From: Microbulbifer agarilyticus
GTDB taxonomy: Bacteria; Pseudomonadota; Gammaproteobacteria; Pseudomonadales; Cellvibrionaceae
Assembly (NCBI RefSeq): GCF_001999945.1
Contig: NZ_CP019650.1
Span: 2,790,001-2,854,000, forward strand
Length of the DNA stretch: 64,000 nucleotides
Direction: 5' to 3'
Positions within the stretch are counted from its first letter, which is position 1. Each line of letters begins with the position of its first letter. Position numbers and translations under genes: made by a program. Of this stretch, positions 58,405 through 64,000 are shown in pieces. The notes below the pieces were generated by a model. That model saw only the letters and a list, made by a program, of their open reading frames with translations, was not told the DNA's origin and did no database searches.

Positions 58405-58548
58405 GTATAACGCCGCCAGCAGGGGCAGCTTACCTTGTGCGCGTTTTGCGCAAAAATGGGAGCGTAGCGACCTGCGCGAAACGTGCACAAGGTAAGCTGT
58501 CCCGCGGAGGGACGAAGGCCCGGAGCATTTTGCCTGGCCTTGTTATGT
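58405..58548 (-). repeat. attC 15
   Basis: 144 bp, main family. Confidence 0.9.
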
Positions 58549-58550
58549 TT

Positions 58551-58868
58551 TTACTCAAAACTTGTGTTTCTCTCAATATCTTGAATCAAATGGTAGATAT
58601 TGCTGCATAGCGTACAAAGCCTTGAGTTTATCTGATCCAGTTCCTGCTCTGAGACTTGATGCCCGTTCGCGGGATGAATTACAAGGTCATTGAGAGTACC
58701 AATAGTGCCGAACCATGTTTTTGCTTCTTCGATACCTCGATAATTTGAGACAGACAGAAATGAGCGAGCTTTCTTAACTGCACTGCTCCAGCCGTCTTCG
58801 CCAACATGCTCGAGAAGGCTGGATAGCTGATCCATTTCCCTGATCATTTTTTCAGTTAATGGCCCCAT
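58551..58868 (-). CDS. Cassette 15: DUF6966-like protein
   Basis: From the ATG at 58868 (AGGAG 7 nt upstream) the protein is 105 aa. It resembles DUF6966: LSSLLEHVGEDGWSSAVKKA, then GIEEAKTWFGTIGTLNDLVI. It is soluble, helical and has no signal peptide. In-frame codons run back through attC 16 to 58964 and are discounted. The function of the family is unknown. Confidence 0.65.
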   Translation of the reverse strand: MGPLTEKMIREMDQLSSLLEHVGEDGWSSAVKKARSFLSVSNYRGIEEAKTWFGTIGTLNDLVIHPANGHQVSEQELDQINSRLCTLCSNIYHLIQDIERNTSFE

Positions 58869-58880
58869 AACTCTCCTGAA

Positions 58881-59024
58881 ACATAACGCCGCCGGCAGGG
58901 GCAGCTTACCTTGTGCGCGTTTTGCGCAAAAATGGGAGCGCAGCGACCTGCGCAAAGCGTGCACAAGGTAAGCTGTCCCGCGGAGGGCCGCAGGCCCGGA
59001 GAAAATTGCCCGGCCTTGTTAGAG
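58881..59024 (-). repeat. attC 16
   Basis: 144 bp, main family; inner core GTTAGAG. Confidence 0.9.
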
Positions 59025-59396
59025 CGATTGACCACATCGCTCCACCAATTTTGAATTATATGCCTCGGCTTGTAATACATACCTAGTTGAACTTTTCATG
59101 CCCTCAACCTTCCCTCGATCGCTAAGCCCATAAGAGTCCAAGTCAATAGCGCCAGAAGAGATAGATTTTTGCCTACGATATTCATCGCAGACATATCCCT
59201 CTAACTGGCTAGCGATGGTTGACTCATGATCTCGCGCCGACTCCGAAAGAAGATCCGCGATTGCCACCATTGCTTTTCCTCGATCGGTGAGCGAAGCAAC
59301 ATCATGGTGCACCGCCCACTGTTTAGATACAAAGAAATACGAGACTGCGAGCCCCATTATCATTCCAGCTATGAAAATCGATATTTTTACTTTCAT
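59019..59396 (-). CDS. Cassette 16: membrane-anchored periplasmic protein, unknown
   Basis: Not recognised. 125 aa with an N-terminal helix (KISIFIAGMIMGLAVSYFFV) and a helical domain of about 95 residues (LTDRGKAMVAIADLLSESAR). Two Cys (YVCDEYRRQ and ERCGQSL) may pair. The stop TAA is in the attC 16 core. Likely a signal anchor with a periplasmic domain. Confidence 0.7.
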   Translation of the reverse strand: MKVKISIFIAGMIMGLAVSYFFVSKQWAVHHDVASLTDRGKAMVAIADLLSESARDHESTIASQLEGYVCDEYRRQKSISSGAIDLDSYGLSDRGKVEGMKSSTRYVLQAEAYNSKLVERCGQSL

Positions 59397-59398
59397 CG

Positions 59399-59542
59399 CT
59401 CTAACGCCGCCAGCAGGGGCAGCTTACCTTGTGCGCGTTTTGCGCAAAAATGGGAGCATAGCGACCAGCGCAAAACGTGCACAAGGTAAGCTGTCCCGCG
59501 GAAGGCCGCAGGCCTGGAGCTATTTGCCTGGCCTTGTTATAC
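59399..59542 (-). repeat. attC 17
   Basis: 144 bp, main family. Confidence 0.9.
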
Positions 59543-59549
59543 GTTTCAC

Positions 59550-59849
59550 TCAAGACCAAGCACCATACTTGGCTATTGATGGAAATGACAACGTGACTAT
59601 GACAAAAACAACAAACACTAGAAGCTTTATCGCTAATACTACCAAAGAGCTGTGCCACACACTTTTGTCACCCTCTGGGTTACTCCATTCACCCGGCATG
59701 TCATCATCAAGTGTAATCAAGTGGCCGACGGCGATCAAAGCCGCGAGCCCACATAAGGTATAGGCATAAGCAACGCCTGCGAAAAACGACAAGCCAATTG
59801 TTACGGCCACAATAAATAGCGTGGAATATATAGCATTATTAAGGGTCAA
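59550..59849 (-). CDS. Cassette 17: membrane protein, unknown
   Basis: Not recognised. 99 aa with three hydrophobic segments (about 6-25, 28-45 and 67-88). A loop with LDDDMPGEWSNPEGDKSVWH lies between the second and third. Probably inner membrane. Confidence 0.7.
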   Translation of the reverse strand: MTLNNAIYSTLFIVAVTIGLSFFAGVAYAYTLCGLAALIAVGHLITLDDDMPGEWSNPEGDKSVWHSSLVVLAIKLLVFVVFVIVTLSFPSIAKYGAWS

Positions 59850-59862
59850 AATTCTGACCTAC

Positions 59863-60006
59863 GTATAACGCCGCCGGCAGGGGCAGCTTACCTTGTGCAC
59901 GTTTTGTGCGAAAATGGGAGCGAAGCGACCCGCACAAGTTGTGCACAAGGTAAGCTGTCCCGCGGAGGGCCGTAGGCCCGTAGCTAATTGCCCGGCTTTG
60001 TTAAGT
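59863..60006 (-). repeat. attC 18
   Basis: 144 bp, main family; most similar to attC 20, as expected for the duplicated cassette. Confidence 0.9.
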
Positions 60007-60342
60007 GTTTTTCCATGCCTTGGACCATGGGTTCCAACTGTCTTCATTGCGCAAATATACCAAAAGAGGCAAATGTTCCATTTTCTGGGGGAATGGAACT
60101 GCCATCATTTGCTCTTTGAAACTCCGATGACTCTCTGAGTAGTTGGCCAATAAATTAGTTAACGCAACACTAGCAACTTCTCTAGCCTCTTCGCTTGCTT
60201 CTCCATCAAATATAAAGCGAGCAACTAAATTTCTACCGTCCGGAGACAACTTAAAAGATATCGCCCTAAAAGATGGGGCAATTTCGCCCAGAAGTGCTCC
60301 TTGAGCATATTGCATCAATTTTATTTCTTGCTCGGTTCTCAT
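60001..60342 (-). CDS. Cassette 18: small soluble protein, possibly CdiI-like (copy 1)
   Basis: The ATG at 60342 gives 113 aa; a GTG 6 nt earlier is an alternative start. The pattern ALLGEIAPSFRAISFKLSPD, then FIFDGEASEEAREVAS, then PLLVYLRNE recalls small CDI-immunity-like proteins, but I cannot confirm a family. It is soluble. A near-identical copy, differing at five residues, lies at 60899-61240, with one cassette between them. Confidence 0.7.
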   Translation of the reverse strand: MRTEQEIKLMQYAQGALLGEIAPSFRAISFKLSPDGRNLVARFIFDGEASEEAREVASVALTNLLANYSESHRSFKEQMMAVPFPQKMEHLPLLVYLRNEDSWNPWSKAWKNT

Positions 60343-60346
60343 AGAC

Positions 60347-60490
60347 ACTTAACGCCCACGGCAGGGGCGGATTACCTTATGCGCGTTTTGCGCGAAAATG
60401 GGAGCAAAGCGACAGCGCAAAACGTGCATAAGGTAAGCCGTCCCGCGGAGGCCCGAAGGGCCGGAGCTTCATTGCCCGTGCTTGTTAAGT
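60347..60490 (-). repeat. attC 19
   Basis: 144 bp; identical over its body to attC 5. Confidence 0.9.
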
Positions 60491-60495
60491 GGGGA

Positions 60496-60744
60496 CTAGC
60501 ATCCGCCATCGCCCCCACCCCCGCCGTCACCTCCACCACCATAACCGCCATCGCCCCCGAAAAACCCGCCGCTACTGGTACGTTGATTGACACCAAATTT
60601 CACAATAAACCAGAGAATGCTAGATATGAGAAAGCCAGTAAAGATGATTGGTGCAAAGACTGAATTGAGTGAATAGCTAGAGGACAGATCTATAAAGTGC
60701 CAAGAACCTAAAAGGCCCACCAGATTGAACAAAAATGACTTCAT
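60496..60744 (-). CDS. Cassette 19: Gly/Asp-rich-tailed membrane protein (copy 2)
   Basis: 82 aa, a duplicate of cassette 5 with three changes (Glu19 to Asp, Phe26 to Leu, Tyr61 to Phe). It has the same two hydrophobic segments and the same Gly/Asp tail ending in Cys. The changes are conservative and the frame is intact, so both copies appear to be maintained. Confidence 0.75.
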   Translation of the reverse strand: MKSFLFNLVGLLGSWHFIDLSSSYSLNSVFAPIIFTGFLISSILWFIVKFGVNQRTSSGGFFGGDGGYGGGGDGGGGGDGGC

Positions 60745-60760
60745 TGGTATTCCTTTACTC

Positions 60761-60904
60761 ACTTAACGCCGCCGGCAGGGGCAGCTTACCTTGTGCACGC
60801 CTTGTGCGAAAATGGGAGCGAAGCGACCCGCACAAGTTGTGTACAAGGTAAGCTGTCCCGCGAAGGGCCTCAGGCCCGTAGCAAATTGCCCGGCTTTGTT
60901 AAGT
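60761..60904 (-). repeat. attC 20
   Basis: 144 bp, main family, a few differences from attC 18. Confidence 0.9.
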
Positions 60905-61240
60905 GTTTTTCCATGCCTTGGACCATGGGTTCCAACTGTCTTCATTGCGCAGATATACCAAAAGAGGTAAATGTTCCATTTTCTGGGGGAATGGAACTGC
61001 CATCATTTGCTCTTTGAAACTCCGATGATTCTCTGAGTAGTTGGCCAATAAATTAGTCAACGCAACACTAGCAACTTCTCTAGCCTCTTCGCTTGGTTCT
61101 CCATCAAATATAAAGCGAGCAACTAAATCTTCACCGTCCGGAGACAACTTAAAAGATATCGCCCTAAAAGATGGGGCAATTTCCCCCAGAAGTGCTCCTT
61201 GAGCATATTGCATCAATTTTATTTCGTGCTCGGTTCTCAT
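60899..61240 (-). CDS. Cassette 20: small soluble protein, possibly CdiI-like (copy 2)
   Basis: 113 aa from the ATG at 61240, a duplicate of the product at 60001-60342 with five differences, clustered in two surface-like stretches (DGED for DGRN, GEPSE for GEASE). The stop TAA lies in the attC core, as in copy 1. Variation limited to loops would fit a partner-binding protein; this is speculative. Confidence 0.7.
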   Translation of the reverse strand: MRTEHEIKLMQYAQGALLGEIAPSFRAISFKLSPDGEDLVARFIFDGEPSEEAREVASVALTNLLANYSENHRSFKEQMMAVPFPQKMEHLPLLVYLRNEDSWNPWSKAWKNT

Positions 61241-61244
61241 AGAC

Positions 61245-61389
61245 ACTTAACGCCCACGGCAGGGGCGGCTTACATTATGCACGATTTGCGCGAAAATGAG
61301 AGCGAAGCGAACCGCGCAAAACGTGCATAAGGTAAGCCGTCCCGCGGAGGCCCGAAGGGCCGGAGCTTCACTGCCCGTGATTGTTAAGT
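61245..61389 (-). repeat. attC 21
   Basis: 145 bp, subfamily with CCCACGGCAGGGGCGG. Confidence 0.9.
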
Positions 61390-61701
61390 GTGGCATTTCT
61401 CAATGCTCAGCTCATACACACCATCTTTAGGCTGAAACATTTCTACGTGTTGAATCCTACGTTTTTCATGCCAACCACAGAAATTGAAGTCTTTTTCTGT
61501 TTGGTGGCAGATGGATAGTGCTGCCTGGATATTTTTTGCTTTCACATTGGTGCAATTCAATTTTGTGCAAGAACCGCTACTTTCAATTTTTACTTCAACT
61601 GAACGGTGCGCAGAAGCTTCAGATATACAATTACCTTGAGCGAGCGTAGTGGCTGAAAAAACAAGCAGAGCTACGTTTATTATTGTTCCAAGTGATTTCA
61701 T
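61384..61701 (-). CDS. Cassette 21: exported Cys-rich protein
   Basis: Not recognised. 105 aa with a signal peptide (GTIINVALLVFSATTLAQ, cleaved before GNCIS). The mature part of about 83 residues has six Cys (NC, SCTKLNC, IC, FC, KC), which suggests disulfide bonding in the periplasm or outside the cell. The stop TAA is in the attC core. Confidence 0.73.
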   Translation of the reverse strand: MKSLGTIINVALLVFSATTLAQGNCISEASAHRSVEVKIESSGSCTKLNCTNVKAKNIQAALSICHQTEKDFNFCGWHEKRRIQHVEMFQPKDGVYELSIEKCHT

Positions 61702-61710
61702 GGTACTGAC

Positions 61711-61805
61711 ACTTAACGCCGCTAGCAGGGGCAGCCGGAGCGCAGCGTAGGTTGTCCCAGCCGAGCCCCGAAGGGGCTGGGCGATCCTGCCTAGCCTCGT
61801 TATTG
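61711..61805 (-). repeat. attC 22 (short type)
   Basis: 95 bp; belongs to non-coding cassette 22 and pairs with attC 6. Confidence 0.85.
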
Positions 61806-62086
61806 CGGCCGCACTCTGAACTACCTACTAGCACTTTGCCAGCCACGGCTTGGCTGGCCACTGCCTAAATTTACGAGGAAAGAATACCGCACTTCCCCCA
61901 ACTATTTTTTATCTTACTGGCATTCCAGGGGAATACTCTGGATAGCCCTCCTCTACCGAGCCTGAGCGAACACTCTAGGAACGAACATGCTTGCATAGCA
62001 ACCAGCCAAACTAGCTCAATGGTGGATGCTATTTTGAAGCACTGAAACTTCAGCAACCTCGGATAAACAAAAAAACCTACCGGCAC
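61806..62086 (-). other. Cassette 22: non-coding cassette (copy 2)
   Basis: Second copy of the non-coding cassette of 53462-53743, with the same GCGGCCGC at the junction and the same hairpin (61838-61858). Scattered substitutions but nearly the same length. No credible frame. The region just before the next attC keeps an A-run and CCTACCGGCACCAATAAC in both copies. Confidence 0.75.
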
Positions 62087-62230
62087 CAATAACGCCGCCG
62101 GCAGGGGCAGCTTACCTTGTGCGCATTTTGCGCGAAAATAGGAGCGTAGCGACCTGCGCAAAAGGTGCACAAGGTAAGCTGTCCCGCGGAGGGCCGTAGG
62201 CCCAGAGCAAATTGCCCGGCCTTGTTATGT
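62087..62230 (-). repeat. attC 23
   Basis: 144 bp, main family. Confidence 0.9.
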
Positions 62231-62542
62231 ACACTTGGCACCAGGCTCGGGCGGATGCTCCTTTAACCACTGCTTATCATTTGCTTTAGTTGTGTAGTTC
62301 CACTGCGTTTCAAGAGTAACACTACTGTCCACGAGTAAATTAAGTGCCGATTCTCTTTTACATTTTATTCGATAGACGCTGAGCACATGAACTACATTGT
62401 CCAGGTGCCCTTTATCTAGCAACTCCGGGGCAGGTTTGATTCCAACATTTGGCTCGTATACCAGCGGCATATATTGACGCATTGCTTGAGCATGAGCTGT
62501 TGCTGAAAATACTAGAACTAGAGAAAGTGCCAAAAATTTCAT
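62225..62542 (-). CDS. Cassette 23: exported protein, unknown
   Basis: Not recognised. The ATG at 62542 gives 105 aa with a signal peptide (MKFLALSLVLVFSATAHAQ). The mature part has a QYMPLVYEPNVGIKPAPELL stretch and two Cys. Upstream in-frame codons to 62632 come from attC 24 and are discounted. The stop TAA is in the attC 23 core. Confidence 0.72.
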   Translation of the reverse strand: MKFLALSLVLVFSATAHAQAMRQYMPLVYEPNVGIKPAPELLDKGHLDNVVHVLSVYRIKCKRESALNLLVDSSVTLETQWNYTTKANDKQWLKEHPPEPGAKCT

Positions 62543-62548
62543 TTCAGT

Positions 62549-62692
62549 ACATAACGCCGCCGGCAGGGGCAGCTTACCTTGTGCGCGTTTTGCGCGAAAA
62601 TGGGAGCGCAGCGACCCGCGCAAAAGGTGCACAAGGTGAGCTGTCCCGCGGAGGGCCCTAGGCCCGTAGCAAATTGCCCGGCCTTGTTATGA
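62549..62692 (-). repeat. attC 24
   Basis: 144 bp, main family. Confidence 0.9.
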
Positions 62693-62998
62693 ATTACGAT
62701 CTACTCCCAACCCTAAAAACGTCCAGTATAAGATACAGAATACTCCCGGGGCTGGCGCAAAGACGAATAACATTATTCCACTCACTTCACCCCCTCCCTG
62801 CTGTGTCATCCAATAGTAGAACGAGAGAAGTAAAAAAATGGCAATTAGTAAGAATATGTAAGCTGAGGCTCTGTATCCCTTTTTAGTAAAATTTTTCCAG
62901 TTGCAAAAATCGTAGACACCCTTAATCACCCCAAATGGGATAGTTATCAACACAACGAGAAAAAATGTTACCGCAAAAAAACGAAGCATTTCTTCCAT
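62687..62998 (-). CDS. Cassette 24: membrane protein, unknown
   Basis: Not recognised. 103 aa with three hydrophobic segments (about 5-27, 45-63 and 75-95), a basic loop (CNWKNFTKKGYRASA) and a QQGGGEVSG loop. AAGG lies 9 nt before the ATG. The stop TAA is in the attC 24 core. Confidence 0.72.
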   Translation of the reverse strand: MEEMLRFFAVTFFLVVLITIPFGVIKGVYDFCNWKNFTKKGYRASAYIFLLIAIFLLLSFYYWMTQQGGGEVSGIMLFVFAPAPGVFCILYWTFLGLGVDRNS

Positions 62999-63033
62999 GA
63001 TATAACCTTCTCAGACGAAAAATCCCTTACGAT

Positions 63034-63177
63034 TCATAACGCCGCCGGCAGGGGCAGCTTACCTTGTGCGCATTATGCGCGAGAATGGGAGCACAGCGAC
63101 CTGCGCAAAAGGTGCACAAGGTAAGCTGTCCCGCGGAGGGCCGCAGGCCCGGAGCAAATTGCCCGGCCTTGTTATGC
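63034..63177 (-). repeat. attC 25
   Basis: 144 bp, main family. Confidence 0.9.
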
Positions 63178-63513
63178 ACGAGCTTGCTCTGCTGCTGCGC
63201 GTACCCCGAGAATAAATAGCGTTACGGCGACAATACTCGTTATTGAGTAAACTAGGTCTTCAGCTTCACCGACCCACTCTACACCTACACTCGCACCCAC
63301 AAGATGAGCCACCGGGCCGATTGTATAGTTGAACAAGTTTGTCAAAAAATACACTAAGAATGCTCCGGAAAAATATGCCAAATGTTTGAGTCCAGATGAC
63401 TCTTTCGATTTCTTTAGTGATAGAAAACAATATAGATAGGCTGCGGTACACACCAATCCAACTATCACTGATATAACAAAAACAACTGACACTGAGCTAC
63501 CCTCTTCCATCAT
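63172..63513 (-). CDS. Cassette 25: membrane protein, unknown
   Basis: Not recognised. From the ATG at 63513 (AGGA just upstream) it is 113 aa. An ATG at 63540, lying inside the attC core, would add 9 residues. Four hydrophobic segments (about 8-31, 42-60, 62-75 and 87-103) leave little soluble sequence. The stop TAA is in the attC 25 core. Confidence 0.7.
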   Translation of the reverse strand: MMEEGSSVSVVFVISVIVGLVCTAAYLYCFLSLKKSKESSGLKHLAYFSGAFLVYFLTNLFNYTIGPVAHLVGASVGVEWVGEAEDLVYSITSIVAVTLFILGVRAAAEQARA

Positions 63514-63536
63514 TCCTAAATTTTTTATTAATAGTT

Positions 63537-63623
63537 GCATAACGCCCTAATAACCGGCAGCCGAAGCGCAGCGTAGGCTGTCCGGCGCGCAACGTGCGCG
63601 CGAAGTTCATTAGTTTGTTAAAC
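63537..63623 (-). repeat. attC 26 (short)
   Basis: 87 bp; arms GGCAGCCGAAGCGCAGCG / CGTAGGCTGTCC-like and an ACGTGCGCG loop; inner core GTTAAAC. Confidence 0.85.
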
Positions 63624-64000
63624 CTTTCTTCCACTGATGTATCGGATAAGCTCCTCCCCAAACATTGTAAGCCTCATGTTAATAAAGTTTGGTCCACCAG
63701 AACTAGCGCTGGCACCTTCTGGTAAGGCCACTACTCTTTCGTTCATAAGATCATTCATGAGACGATAAACAAGCTCTCTTGATTTTAAGTCATTATCATA
63801 GCCTGCCAAATTCTTAAAGAATTCTAACTGTCTTTCCTGGGTTAGTTGAATACTTTTGTCTACCTCAGACAGAGATGCCAAATATTCAAGAAGCTTTAGG
63901 TGCAGCGAGGTCAGCCTAGCAATGGAGTTGAGATAAATACAAACCAGTGATTCTTCGAGGGTTTGATCTAATGCAACTGAAATAAGGCCATTGGATAAGG
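63618..64000 (-). CDS. Cassette 26: unknown protein, truncated by the window edge
   Basis: Not recognised. The frame is open from the right edge to a TAA in the attC 26 core. A TTG at 63881 begins a possible 87-aa product, but the frame continues 39 codons further to the edge with normal residues (EESLVCIYLNSIARLTSLHL), so the gene very likely starts outside. It is helical in the first two thirds, with LPEGASASSGGPNF before the last segment. No signal or membrane helix is visible. Confidence 0.65.
   Translation of the reverse strand, partial: LSNGLISVALDQTLEESLVCIYLNSIARLTSLHLKLLEYLASLSEVDKSIQLTQERQLEFFKNLAGYDNDLKSRELVYRLMNDLMNERVVALPEGASASSGGPNFINMRLTMFGEELIRYISGRKV

Larger units (their letters stand above)
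51010..64000 (-). mobile_element. Distal part of a chromosomal integron cassette array (26 attC sites)
   Basis: Regularly spaced elements, mostly 143-145 bp, alternate with single small genes that all read on the minus strand. In minus orientation each element starts TAACAA, has long imperfectly paired arms, and ends GCGTTA, as in attC (59-base) elements. Genes end at or inside the TAAC of the following element. I count 25 complete cassettes and one cut by the right edge. No tyrosine-recombinase integrase gene is in the window; from the orientation, intI and attI should lie to the right. Confidence 0.93.

Noticed and set aside
51010..64000. Regular repeats resembling a CRISPR array
   Set aside because: Repeats are over 70 bp with internal pairing and spacers carry genes of 250-1100 bp; the attC pattern explains them.
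51010..64000. Integron integrase gene or toxin-antitoxin cassettes in the array
   Set aside because: No tyrosine-recombinase motifs and no recognised toxin-antitoxin pair were found in any cassette; the integrase should lie outside the window.

Overview
The window is a piece of a gammaproteobacterial chromosome. Gene content and order (trpB-trpF, truA-fimV, usg-asd-leuBDC beside a LysR gene, prmB-aroC, gpsA-DUF4389-sixA, two-ATP-cone nrdA plus nrdB) look like a marine Cellvibrionales member such as Microbulbifer or a relative. The genus is an inference from gene content and GC-rich codon use; no rRNA or tRNA gene is present to confirm it.

Positions 1 to about 38,900 are housekeeping backbone. 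The minus strand carries tryptophan synthesis (trpB partial, trpF), truA, fimV, a catalytically dead Asd paralogue (Usg type), asd, and leuBDC with a divergent LysR regulator. Next come an outer-membrane barrel gene, prmB-aroC, folE, a CHMI-like isomerase, an alpha/beta hydrolase, the gpsA-DUF4389-DUF4389-sixA cluster, htpG, a secreted serine hydrolase and a 2-Cys peroxiredoxin. After a probable iron-responsive promoter come bfd and, further on, bfr, then grxD, argD-argF and nrdA-nrdB. The nrdA upstream region carries DnaA boxes and an NrdR-like box. YcxB-like, NlpC/P60 and YugP-like genes close this part.

From 39,500 to 50,600 the content is more accessory. It has an AT-rich cluster with a putative lipoprotein, a Sel1-like protein and a decayed RHS/polymorphic-toxin tail. 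It also has a lipoprotein amidohydrolase, a GNAT enzyme, a glutamate decarboxylase with a GadC-like antiporter, MAPEG and DUF4870 membrane proteins, and a large lipoprotein di-haem peroxidase with an unrecognised N-terminal half.

From 51,010 to the right edge lies the distal part of a sedentary chromosomal integron. I count 26 attC sites, most 143-145 bp and closely related, separating 25 complete cassettes and one cut by the edge. All cassette genes read on the minus strand, so attI and the integrase gene should lie to the right, outside the window. Most cassette proteins are small and envelope-directed. Only a VF530/DUF2132 protein, an LPO_1073/Vpar_1526 protein and a probable DUF6966 protein were recognised. 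The array contains duplicated cassettes, two copies of a non-coding cassette, one two-gene cassette that resembles a defence module, and a terminal attC whose recombination triplet is mutated.
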